From assembly GCA_946807835.1 (NCBI GenBank), contig OX327694.1, forward strand, positions 4,290,001 to 4,354,000: a stretch of 64,000 nt of DNA, given 5' to 3'. This stretch comes from Ailanthus altissimus (Eukaryota > Streptophyta > Magnoliopsida > Sapindales > Simaroubaceae). The notes beneath the pieces are model-generated. The model saw only the letters and a program-made list of their open reading frames with translations, was not told the DNA's origin and searched no databases. Positions 11,244-20,912 of the stretch are shown here, in pieces. Position 1 is the stretch's first letter, and each line of letters begins with the position of its first letter. Position numbers and translations under genes: made by a program.

Positions 11244-12085
11244 GGATTTCTCTCGGTTAAATCTGCCTACCATGTGGGACGTAGTATAATCTTTCATAAT
11301 TTTGGAAGCAACGTATCTTCTTTATATGATTGGTGAAGAAGGCTTTAGGTCTAAATATTCACCTAAAGGTAAAGGTTTTTTTATGGCGTGCGATCCTAAA
11401 TCTGCTATTTACAAATGTTTATATTAGTAGAGTAAGGTGGATGTGTATGAAGTTTGTAGGCGATGTGGACACGCTAAGGAGACATAGTTTATGCTTTGTT
11501 TCAGTGCCTTCTTTCAGAATCTGTATGGGAGTTGAGCAGGTTTGAAGCATTTGCGATTCAAAAATCTCACTATGAGTTTAATTCTTTATATTTTGACCTA
11601 GCCAATCAGTTAGAGGATGAGAGATTAGAATGGTCTCCATAATACTTTGGGCTTGCTGGAATGCACAAAATAGGTGCATCTTCCAGTAAACTGTCTTATG
11701 CCCTCAGAGTGTGCTAGTGTCATCGAAAATTCTACTTAATGAGTTCTAGCAGTGTAAATTGGCCATTGACGGGGGAACTAAAGATGCAGATGCGGCTTCA
11801 GCATATTACTAAGAAACTGTTTCACGATTTGATCAATTTGAGGTTGCTGATTGGAAATTCCACAGAAGGATTGAACATAACATGGATGGATTCCCCCAAA
11901 TATGGGTTCGTTGAAAGCAAACTTTGATGCTGCTGTATATGAAAGAAACAGTGTGTTGGCTTAGGCATGAGAATCTGAGATTCAATGTGTGTGGTTTGGT
12001 TTGCTACCTCAAAAACAGTCAAATGCTTTCTCTCATTTTGCAGTTGAGTGTTTGGCTTTCTACTACAGAGTTTTGATAGTCATTT
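11244..12085 (+). mobile_element. LINE, middle part (zf-RVT and start of RNase H)
   Basis: At 11,244 the LINE frame resumes with GFLSVKSAYHVG, the stretch that precedes the zf-RVT domain in plant LINEs. It continues with LNIHLKVKVFLWRAILNLL near 11,350, then cysteine-containing zf-RVT sequence, and a linker. The RNase H start is at about 11,895 (PPNMGSLKANFDAAVYE), then FAVECLAFYYRVLIVI at 12,038-12,085. The domain is cut at 12,085 by chromovirus B and resumes at 17,444. Frameshifts and stops are present. Confidence 0.9.
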
Positions 12086-12594
12086 TGTTAGGTCCCAGTC
12101 AGAGTGACGAGGGAAAGAGTTTAATAATTTGCCTTCTCTAGGTGAAAGCAAAATCACCGTTTGTTTACTTAATTCAATTGCTGCCTTCTTCATTCATTTC
12201 ATGAGATTAAATAGAAAATACTATTGTGGAGGACTTGTAACTTCCATGTTTCTAATCTAATGATATGTCCGTTATCACATAATAATACAACTTCTTAAAC
12301 ACCATAACTGTACGTAATTGTGGGTGTAACCGCTGTATGCATTACGTCATTTGTAACTCTCCTTTACGTCTCCTGTTTCACGTACCCCATGTAGCCATTG
12401 CGACAATTGCCTTTCAAATATTCTCCTGCACAGTGCAATGCTTTCTACGTGAACCTTTCATGTCTTGCATGTCTCATATAGCGTGCCTTCTTTTCTACTT
12501 GAACGTGAGCTTGTTTTACCCCCCCTCCCCCCCTTAGGTGATATATTTGGAGTTTCTCTTGGGGGGCCTAGTGGAATGCCTTAGTGGCCTATCA
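12086..12594 (-). repeat. Chromovirus B LTR (3' LTR in element sense, 509 bp)
   Basis: On the plus strand it runs TGTTAGGTCCC...GGCCTATCA. It aligns closely with 16,915-17,443, including the shared catgtagccattgcgacaat stretch. A C-rich run lies at 12,520-12,534. Compared with the other LTR it lacks a short segment around the attgcatggtcatg stretch. Confidence 0.94.
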
Positions 12595-12615
12595 ATACCC
12601 CTTCCATTAACTGGA
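12595..12615 (-). other. Polypurine tract of chromovirus B
   Basis: On the minus strand the bases next to the 3' LTR read aatggaaggggtat, a purine-rich run at the place where the plus-strand primer for reverse transcription must lie. Confidence 0.7.
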
Positions 12616-12671
12616 ACCTTGTCCCCAAGGTTCATATTTGGAAACTGTTACTGGATGCGTTCTATGGTTTC

Positions 12672-12926
12672 TCAGGTGGCATCTTCCAAAGGGCATCCTT
12701 TCCATTTAACTAAGACTTTGGCTGTGGTGTTGCGACTGTCCTTGACCCAGCGAGCATCCCGGATACACTCTGGTGTGGGCATGTCGGCAGCTGAGTTTGT
12801 GCACACTGGTAGCTCTAGGTTGATGCTGACATTGTCGTCGATGTTTTTTTTAAGCAAGGAGACGTGAAACACAGGATGTACTCGCGTTCCTTCAGGAAGC
12901 TTTTGCTTGTAAGCAATCGGGCCCAC
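12672..12926 (-). pseudogene. Chromovirus B integrase tail and chromodomain
   Basis: An 84-aa open stretch. LPEGTRVHPVFHVSLLKK is the conserved region that follows the integrase core in plant Ty3 elements. The chromodomain follows: ARWVKDSRNTTAKVLVKWKG and PLEDAT, with the aromatic/hydrophobic pattern of the family (usual form W..R...EVLVKWKG.P.EEATWE). In active elements this domain is thought to bind modified histone tails and steer integration into heterochromatin. The domain seems cut short at the 3' end. Confidence 0.88.
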
Positions 12927-13009
12927 TCGTTCTTCAACTTGTAAGGTCCAAAGTATCTGCTGGCTAATTTTTGGTGGGCACGTCTTTGAGTTGACTGTTG
13001 GCGGTAGGG

Positions 13010-13980
13010 TTATAGTTTCAAAAAGATAAGTTCTTCGACACTGTAATGGACGTCCCGTCTTTGACGATCGGCCGTTTGCTTCATTCTATTAGTAGCAGCA
13101 TGAAAATTCTGTTTAAGTTGTTGGAGGACTGTGTCGCGATCGACGGGAGAAGATCCAATTTGGTATTTTGAGATGAAAAGTGGTGCACATCCGTAAAGGG
13201 CCTGAAATGGAGTCATGCCTGTGGTTACATGATAGGTTGTATTATACTAAAATTCCTCCCAAGGCAAGTAGTAACTCCATCGATGAGGTTGTTGATAAAT
13301 GAAGCAGCGGAGGTACTGCTCTATACAACGGTTTACTACCTCTATTTAGCCGTCGGTTTGCAGATGATACGCAGAGCTCATTTTTAAAGTGGTGCCCGAG
13401 AGTTTAAAAAACTCATGCCAAAATTTGCTGATAAAGATGGGGTCTTGATCCGAAATTATAGCTTTTGGCATTTCGTGGAGCTTAACTACGCCTTGAACAA
13501 ATACCTCAGCTACTTTTCTTGCAGTGAAAGGATGACGGAGGGTCATGAAGTGCGCATACTTATTGAGTCTGTCAACTACCACAAAAATCGTATCCTTACC
13601 ATTAGAGGGTAGGAGGCCTTCAATGAAATCCATCGAGATTTCCTCCCAGACCTGGTTTGGTATTGGCAAAGGTTGAAGGAGTCTGGTGGTGGTCAGTGTT
13701 TCAGCTTTCATTCGCTGGCAGGTGTCACAGGCAGCTACATATTGTTGCACGAATTTATACATCGACGGCTAGTAGAAATGTTTTGAGAGTCGTTTGAAAG
13801 GCGTAACACTCCGGAATGTCCTCCTAGTTTAGTGTCATGGAATTTAGCTAGTAGTTGTTTGATGAGAGCCGTGTGAGGTGGCACCACTACTCGGTTCTGC
13901 ACCACTACTCGATTCTTATAGAGCACCAGTCCATCCCAAGTCGTATAGGGCTTCCCTGGATATTTTGTAGCCAAATCTTG
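13010..13980 (-). pseudogene. Chromovirus B integrase
   Basis: Read on the minus strand from about 13,980: a zinc-binding N-terminal region (HDTKLGGHSGVLR, then YVAACDTCQRMK near 13,735), the catalytic core with SMDFIEGLLPSNGKD, VVVDRLNKYAHF and HPFTARKVAEVF, the second acidic position in IISDQDPIF, and MSSAYHLQTDG. After a break, MTPFQALYGCAPLF (13,216) continues the domain. Frames are split at about 13,740 and 13,340, so it is not translatable as one protein. The DDE residues themselves appear retained at the first two positions. Confidence 0.93.
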
Positions 13981-14117
13981 TACACGAACTGCGTAAGGGT
14001 GACTTATGTAAGCTTTACATATTTTATCCTAAATAGTTGCCTGAGATCTTGAGATATGATTTAGTATGGGGCTGCCCGTGACTCGAAAGAGTGCATCTAC
14101 GACAGAATTTTCCTTGC

Positions 14118-14680
14118 TCATTGCTGCTGTTTCGGTGTGGCAATGCGCTGCTCTAAGAGATATTTAAGGCTGCGCTGGTCTGTTTGAATGAAGAATTTAC
14201 TGCCTAACAAGTATGGTCTCCAAGTGCGTATCGCCTCTAAAATTGCTAGCATTTCTCTGGCATACGTAGACCAGTTCTTTTTGGTGATACTCAGGGCCTT
14301 ACTCATAAATGCAATAGGTCGTCTTGTTGTGAGAGGACCGCTCCTATTCCATCGCCAGAAGCATCTGTCTCAATGGTAAAAGGTTCTTTAAAATTCGGCA
14401 TTGCTAGGATGGGCGTTGTCGTCATGGTAGACTTGAGCTTGTTAAAAGTAGCTTCAGCTGATTCATTCCATTTGAATTGGCTCTTTTTGAGAAGATTAGT
14501 GAGTGGCCGAGCGATGATCTCATAATGCCTTACAAATTTTTAGTAGTAGCCCGTAAGCCCGAGAAACCCTCTCAACTCAGTCAGATTACTTGAGGTCAGC
14601 TATCTAAGCATTGCTTCAATTTTGTGATGATCCACCTTTACTCCTTAGTGTGAGATGATGTGTCCCAGATAATCCAATTC
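14118..14680 (-). pseudogene. Chromovirus B RNase H and RT connection
   Basis: The open piece at 14,118-14,306 reads SKALSITKKNWSTYAREMLA, then AIRTWRPYLLGSKFFIQTDQ and RSLKYLLEQ, the typical Ty3 RNase H end. Upstream, to 14,680, the RT thumb/connection region is recognisable in broken frames (LRGFLGLTGYY-like, near 14,560). Stops interrupt both. Confidence 0.88.
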
Positions 14681-15205
14681 TTATTGTCCAAAGGCGCACT
14701 TGCTGGCTTTGATGTAGAATTGATAGTGCCTTAATATGTCAAAAGTTTGTTGAACATGGTGTATATATTCTTCCATGTTCGAACTGTAGATGAGAATGTC
14801 ATCAAAAAATACCAGAATGAATTTGCGGAGATGAGGTCGAAAAACTGAGTTCATTATAATTTGAAAGGTGGAAGGGGTGTTACATAATCCAAAGGGCATG
14901 ACTAAGTACTCATAATGCCCATTGTGAGTGCGGAAAGCCATTTTTGGGATGTCGGGTGGGTGGATTCGTACCTGATGGTAACCTGCCTTTAGATCCAACT
15001 TAGTAAAATATGCTGCTCCATGGAGTTCGTCTAGCTTATCCTTAAGGGTTGGAATGGGAAATCGATCTTTAATGGTGGCTGTATTGAAGGCTTTGTAATC
15101 TGTACAGAATTGCCATGTCCCATCTTTTTTTTTAACTAACAACATTGGCGAAGAGAATGGGCTAGTACTTGATCTTACTAATCCGGCGTCAAGCATTTCC
15201 TGCAC
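14681..15205 (-). pseudogene. Chromovirus B reverse transcriptase core
   Basis: A 174-aa open segment with the Ty3 RT landmarks in order: LVRSSTSPFSSPMLLVKKKD, TDYKAFN, FPIPTLKDKLDELHGA, FTKLDLKAGYHQVRI, FRTHNGHYEYLVMPFGLCN and the catalytic box VFFDDILIYS. The catalytic box is FFDD where the family usually has YVDD or FFDD, so both aspartates are kept. It is the best-preserved piece of the element, but the flanking frames are broken. Confidence 0.95.
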
Positions 15206-15699
15206 TTGTTTTTCAATTTCAGCTTTTTAAAAATGGGCGTACCGATAGGGTTTGACATTGATTGGTTCGGTTCCTTCCTTATTTGGTGATCCACTTCACA
15301 GGTAGGTGGTAGCTGTGTTGGCTCGGAGAATAAATCGGCATAAGCCTCTACAAGTTGTTGTAATTGATGGTGTGCAGGGTGGGTTGCTTAACACCTGTTT
15401 TTAAGGAACAAATGGCGAATATGGTGCTGGTTTTTTGGCATTCTTTGAAGAACTTCTTTGGTGATGCTGCTTGAATTGGTCGACTTCTTAAGCCTTGTAT
15501 TCGTCTCATCTGGTTGTCCCAATGGAAATCCATGGTCAATTGATTCTAGTCACAAATTACTGAACCCAACATAGCTAGCCATTGTATTCCGAGCACCATG
15601 TCAAGTCCTTCTAAAGGAAAGGAATATAAGGTGAGTTTAAAGGTGACTCCTTGCAGGTTAATGAGCACTCCAATATATTTTCCTTGGCATTGAAGCTTA

Positions 15700-15860
15700 C
15701 TTCTGCTAGCTACCCGAACAGTGAAAGGTTGGGTTGGAACATGGTTAGATAGAGGGAACTAGCTAACTGGTCATTAATGAAGTTATGTGTCGACTTGCTA
15801 TCTATCAGTGCGAACAGTTCCGAGGGACCAATCTTTGCCTTGATTCGCATAGTTTGGGGT
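15700..15860 (-). pseudogene. Chromovirus B protease relic
   Basis: On the minus strand, ALIDSKSTHNFINDQLA is read at about 15,770-15,820. Plant Ty3 proteases usually have LIDSGSTHNFI here, so the active-site D-S-G triad has become D-S-K. The aspartate remains but the invariant glycine is lost, which predicts loss of activity. Confidence 0.85.
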
Positions 15861-15979
15861 GTGGCCCCCTTGTGAGTGCATGCAATGAGATTTTCGGTTC
15901 TGTGTCCATTTCGAACTCCCCCTGATTCTCCCTCTGATCTTTATTCGTCTCTTTTTCTTTCAAGAGAGGGCTGCTTTCC

Positions 15980-16901
15980 AGCAATAACATTTGGGGTCCT
16001 TGTCACCGGTGCCCTACCGTATACTTCTCATCATAATTAAAGCATAGTCTCTGAGTCCTTCGTTTTTGCATTTCATCCCAGGTAAGTCTCTTTAAAGGGA
16101 TCCCTTTTGGTTGGTTGTGTTGATTGGGCAACGATCGAAGACGGCCTTATAGTAGTCATTGGCTTGGTGAATCGTTTCTGTCGGGTAAGCTGTTCGTCCC
16201 TCATCCTGGCCAAGCTTATCGCCTCATTTAGAGTCGAAGGTCTAAATATTCTAATGCCCTCTGAAATTTCAGGTTTCAATCCACCCATGAATGTACCCAT
16301 CAGAGCTTTCTGAGTCCATTCCTGTACTTGATTGCCGAGCCTCTCAAATTCCTTCTGGTAGTCCCTTAAGGCTCCCTGTTGTCTTACCCGAGAGAGGGCT
16401 TCGTCAAAATCTTCACATTTCGATGGTCCAAATCGTGCCTATAATTCTTGCATAAATGACTCCCAGGTGATTGCCAGTAATTATTCTTTATATGCCTTAC
16501 TCAACCACTGCCACCACTGATTGGCCTCCCATTCCAAATAAAAAAAAAGCTAAGGGAACCTTCTACTCGTCCAAGGTTCTTTGAAACTCAAAGAATTGTG
16601 TCGCACGATTACTCTATTCTATTGGGTCTTCACCAGTCTAACGAGGAAATTCAAGCTTGGTAGCCTTTGGACCATGATTCATTCGACCATCCCCTGGTTC
16701 ATCCTAGTGTGGTCGTGAAGAGTTGCCATGTTCCAGCGTATGTTATGTGGATGAAAGTCGGGCGGAATGAATAGCTTTAGACAATGTCTTCATTGTTTCC
16801 TCTATTCGCTGCAGCCGTCCTTCTAATCCACTCCCCATCTTTTGCATGCCTTCTCATAACCTTTGTTCAAGAGACTCGATTCGTTCTTTGTTAGTCCCCA
16901 T
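15980..16901 (-). pseudogene. Chromovirus B gag and zinc knuckle
   Basis: The gag start is probably the ATG at 16,899-16,901, just inside the primer-binding site (MGTNKERIESLEQRL, then a stop, then EGMQKMGSGLEGRLQRI). Later gag sequence MGTFMGGLKPEISEGIRIF is open at 16,073-16,300. The zinc knuckle near 15,990-16,030 reads CFNYDEKYTVGHR followed by TGA. The expected CX2CX4HX4C has lost the second Cys (Tyr) and the fourth (a stop codon). Many further stops and frameshifts are present. Confidence 0.87.
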
Positions 16902-16913
16902 GCTCTGATACTA
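16902..16913 (-). other. Primer-binding site of chromovirus B (initiator Met tRNA)
   Basis: On the minus strand, tagtatcagagc follows the 5' LTR after one base and matches TGGTATCAGAGC at 11 of 12 positions. This identifies plant initiator-Met tRNA as the reverse-transcription primer and fixes the minus orientation. Confidence 0.88.
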
Positions 16914-16914
16914 C

Positions 16915-17443
16915 TGTTAGGTCCCAGTCAGAGTGACGAGGGAAAGAATTTAACAATTTGCCTTCTCTGGGTGAAAGCAAAATCACCATTTGTTTACTTA
17001 ATTCAACTGCTACCTTCTTCGTTCATTTCATGAGATTAAATAGAAAATACATTGCATGGTCATGTTGTGGAGGACTTGTAACTTCCACGTTTCTAATATA
17101 ATGATATGTCAATTATCCCACAACAATATAACTTCTTAAACATCTTAACTGTACGTAATTGTGGGTGTAAGCGCTGCATGCACTACGTCTTTTGTAACTC
17201 CCATTTACGTCTCATGTTTCACGTACCCCATGTAGCCATTGCGACAATTGCCCTTCAAATATTCTTCTGCACAGTACAATGCTTTCTACGTGAACCTTTC
17301 ATGTCTTGCATCTCTCATGCAGCGTGCCTTCTTTCTTACGTGAACGTGAGCTTGCATGCATTACTTGGCTTTACGCCCCCATTTAGGTGATATATTTGGA
17401 GTTTCTCTTAGGGGGCCTAGTGGAATGCCTTAGCGGCCTATCA
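16915..17443 (-). repeat. Chromovirus B LTR (5' LTR in element sense, 529 bp)
   Basis: TGTTAGGTCCC...GGCCTATCA on the plus strand. Scattered differences from 12,086-12,594 show that the element is not a very recent insertion. Confidence 0.94.
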
Positions 17444-17790
17444 TATTTGGCATGGTATAAAAATGGATATTATTGAGTTTGAATGCATCAATATTATTCA
17501 CACCCTCAATAAGCGATCATTTTCAGAAGCTGAAGGAGACATTTTGGCTTTTGTTTTTAATCTGATTCAAGATATAAAGAATGTGTCTTATAGTTTTGTT
17601 TGCAGGAGTGGTAATAAAGTAGTGCATTTTCTTAGTAAATATACAACTTGTGTTTATGTAGATGAGGTTTGGGTTTCTTCTATGCCTCTATTTCTAAGCT
17701 ATTATGTACAATTTGAATTTGCTCCTTGATAAAACCCACTCTTCTGTAAAAAGTAATAAGAATAATAATAATAAATAAAAAAATAGCACA
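17444..17790 (+). mobile_element. LINE, 3' part (rest of RNase H, 3' UTR and tail)
   Basis: The frame at 17,463-17,729 reads MDIIEFECINIIHTLNKRSF, then FVFNLIQDIKNVSYSFVCRS and GNKVVHFLSKY, the end of a plant LINE RNase H domain. It continues FAVECLAFYYRVLIVI, left behind at 12,085. A TAATAATAATAA-type simple tail with A-runs lies at 17,755-17,785, as expected for the 3' end of a plant LINE. Confidence 0.92.
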
Positions 17791-18300
17791 CTTATTTTTT
17801 TTTTCTTTTGTTATCCCGCTATTGCTAACAGTTGAAATTGGTAAGCTGAGATCTATCGAAGAAGTCAAGTTTAAGAACACATCATTAACACATAAGAGAG
17901 TTATGGACATTACACAACCTAAATTTAAAAAGTGACATTACATTAGAAATTCCTCTATTTCAATCTCAGTTAATGATGTATGTAAAATAGGATGGGTACA
18001 TCTTTGATTATGTTTAATATTCTTTTATTTTTGAAAATAAAAAAGAGACAATTTTATTATCATGATTAGAAAAATAAAATATAGAATATAAATATGGGTA
18101 TGGTTTCTTTAACTTAAGTATTTAATTTAAAATTTTAATACAAAATTTGATAAAATAGAGTATGTATAGTATATAGTTTTATAAAATTTTTATGCAAGTT
18201 GATACGATGTTGTTAGGAAATTAGGTTAGTTTCTCAAATTTGATAACATTTAGTTATCAATTTTAACTATAGTACTGACGCCATTTGTTGGGATTTTTAG
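17791..18300. other. Intergenic AT-rich sequence
   Basis: No coding similarity, repeat or RNA gene is recognised here. Confidence 0.5.
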
Positions 18301-18329
18301 TACCCTAATACTTTCATGGTTGGTATTTA

Positions 18330-19050
18330 GCACCTTAAAATTCTATGCACATCTTGAAGATTTCATCCACAAGTAAAACAAAAATAAAAAAAAGATCACA
18401 TAATCAAAGAAATAAACAATCACACACACAAAAGATGTAAGCTATATATATGGTTAAACAATAACCACCTATGTCCATGGTGGATCACACAATTCAAAAT
18501 TTTTTTATTCAAATTACAAAGAGCTTTTAGATTATAAAGATTTTTCACAAGAGATATTACAAAGAATATTCAATAGCAAGAGCTCCTAATAACTATATAG
18601 CACTCTCTTGCACATCAAACACTCAAGGACCACCTAAACTCTCTATTTTATCTCTTGTTGATGCTTTCAAATGCATAGTTAATCTAAGGATTTACAAGAG
18701 TTTTTATAGGCTCTAAAATATTTTTAAAAATCCCATTTCTTACTAGAATAAGAGTCCACATATTTAGGGAACTCAAAACCGACTCAATCTAATTAAAATA
18801 GTTTTAAACGTAACTTTTCAAAAGTAGGTGCAGCGGCAGTAATGCGGTATCAAATCAGCGTTACAACTCCAAGGCCTGGAAATAGGCGTTCTCACGTGTA
18901 TTGGCTTTCTCTTTACTTTCAGCTCTTCGTTTTTCTCTCTTTCTTGTACATCCAACACGTAGTCGTCTATGTGTTGACATCTCATTGGTCTCTAATTTAA
19001 AAAATTAAACTCAAACTCGATTTTAAATTATTAAATTCTAACAAACTCTT
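18330..19050 (+). repeat. Dispersed LTR-like repeat, copy 1
   Basis: Contains the cassette cctatgtccatggtggatca (near 18,468) followed by the attcaa...ttacaaagag...ttataaaga stretch, matching copies near 26,010 and 60,660 in the same orientation. The 3' part (18,900-19,050, ctcttcgtttttctc through ttctaacaa) is also related to 19,720-19,870 and 26,420-26,540. The form suggests LTR material of one retrotransposon family; no partner coding region is evident. Confidence 0.6.
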
Positions 19051-19880
19051 CATTGATTCAAAATCTCTTTAAGGAGCTTATTGGGTTCTATCCATCAATG
19101 CCAAATTGCTCTAACATTGATTCAGTTAAGTCTTAGACTTAACTCTTTTAAGGCTCGTGCTTCGGTCTTCAAATTTTTTTGAATACATCTCGTCTCGGGT
19201 AGCCTTCGTGTTATGATTTTCAGTGTCACTCTTGACATAATCACAATCCCTCAATGGCTAAATCATATCCCTGCTAGCAGTTTTCCTTACTATACATTCT
19301 CTTTCGACCTTTGTCACTTTAGTGAGATAATCTCTAATTCTGCCTCTTGGTATGCATCCCTTTAATAACTCATTTTAAGCCATCTATAGTATCCCTATTA
19401 AGCACATAGCCTCCACTGTACTTCTCACCTATAGACTATTTAAATATCTTTAGTATTCCTTTTTCTAAAGCTACCAAGGATTCTACAACTTCAAGTTCTC
19501 CTTTCAGACTATTATAGCATCTCCACCCATGTTTGCCTTTCTTTTTGATGATTTTTTAATTTCTATTCTCAAGCATTCCTCTTGCAGTTGTAGCCCTACT
19601 ATACTACTAAACTATTGATATTTTCCTCAATTATTTCCCCTAATGCAATGTCCAACCTGTCTTGCAGCGCCACGAGGTCGGCATTGTGGCGTTAAAGCCT
19701 AAAAATAGTTTTTCTCACATATTCTGGCCCTCATCGCTTTTGGCTCTCGACTTTCGTCTCTTTCTTGTACGTCTAATGAGTACTCGCCTGTATATCAACT
19801 CTTCATTGGTGTCCAATCTAAAATCAAACTCAAACTCAATTTTAAATCACCAAATTATAATAGATGTGTTTGTCGAATAG
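19051..19880 (-). repeat. Possible retrotransposon remnant with a second repeat end
   Basis: 19,660-19,870 repeats the end of the upstream copy (18,830-19,050: cgcc...ctctttcttgtac...aactcaaactcaattttaaat). On the minus strand, 19,240-19,660 shows scattered coding-like pieces (LQDRLDIALGEIIEENIN, KHGWRCYNSLKGELEVVES-like in shifted frames) that I cannot assign to a family. It may be a short internal region between two LTR ends. Confidence 0.35.
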
Positions 19881-20046
19881 TATACAATAATGAATAGCAA
19901 GCTTGTGAACATATGACTCAAAGATCAAATTGCAAATTTGATTATTGATTATAATACTTTGAGATCTTCAAAAATTACACTAGGTTGTACAAATTAAAAT
20001 GAAAGAACATAAACACTTTTTATTTAACATCGATCTGGGAAGCTAA

Positions 20047-20715
20047 TTTTTTATTGGCTAAGAGTCAGTTGGAAATACTCAAAATTATTAGTATTAATTT
20101 ATCACATAACTTAAAAGTTTAAACTGTCAGGAGAAAACTCAATATTAGTATTAAATATAAGTCTTAGTAGCTCACTTATGTGAAATATTTTTATTGGCCA
20201 GGAGTTGGCTAGAAACACTCAAAATTATTAATATTAGTTTATCACTCAACCTAAAAGTTTAAATTGTTAAGAGAATGCCTAATATTTGTATTAAATATAG
20301 GTCTTAATAGTCCATCTCACATAAAATGTGAATCCGATTTTAAGATTTGAAATACTTTTTTTATTGGCCAAGAGTCGGCTAAAAACACTCAAAATTATTA
20401 ATATTACTTTACCACTCAATTTAAAAACTTAAACTGTTAGGAGAAGGTCCAATATTAGTACGAAAGATAAATTTTAATAGTCACTCCCATATAAAATATG
20501 AATCCAATTTTAAGATTTGAAACACTTTTTATTGGCCAAGAGTTGGTTGGGAACACTTAAAATTATTAGTATTAGTTTAATAATTCAAGAAATTAACTAA
20601 AAATGAAGACATGAAGGTTTGAATTCAGAATCTTGACTTTGATGCCACATTAGTTTATCACTTAACTCAAAAATTTAAATTGTTAGAAGAGAGCACAATA
20701 TTAAAGACAATTCTT
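20047..20715. repeat. Tandem repeat of about 140-170 bp, four degenerate copies
   Basis: Units begin with ttttattggccaagagt-like sequence at about 20,047, 20,188, 20,356 and 20,526 (spacings 141, 168, 170). Each continues with cactcaaaattattartatta and ttaaaagtttaaactgt. The array stops just before the CACTA element. Confidence 0.88.
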
Positions 20716-20730
20716 TACAATTAGTTGAGA

Positions 20731-20912
20731 CACTACTACAAAAATGATCTTTACTGACACTATACTACTGACACTAAATAGTATCAGTAAAGAGAAGTGT
20801 TAGTGAATTGCTAATATCATAGTATCAGAAACATAAAGTATCAGTGAATTATTGATACCATGATATCAAAAATATAAAATGTCAGTAAACTAGTGATACC
20901 ATAGTATTAGAA
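20731..20912. repeat. CACTA left terminal inverted repeat and subterminal motif cluster
   Basis: After the CACTA terminus there are repeated actgacacta, agtatcagtaaa, agtgttagtgaat and gataccatag motifs in both orientations. Such clusters are where CACTA transposase (TnpA-type) binds. Confidence 0.8.

Larger units (their letters stand above)
12086..17443 (-). mobile_element. Chromovirus B: near-complete Ty3/gypsy element with chromodomain
   Basis: A 5.36-kb LTR retrotransposon on the minus strand. LTRs lie at 16,915-17,443 (5' in element sense) and 12,086-12,594. A primer-binding site for initiator-Met tRNA, gag, protease, RT, RNase H, integrase and a C-terminal chromodomain follow in the canonical Ty3 order. 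Flanks are cattt (12,081-12,085) and tattt (17,444-17,448), a 5-bp duplication with one mismatch. Removing the element and one duplicate rejoins the LINE RNase H frame. The chromodomain makes it a chromovirus; integrase and RT style suggest a Reina-like clade, but I could not test that. All ORFs carry stops or frameshifts, so it is inactive. Confidence 0.95.
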
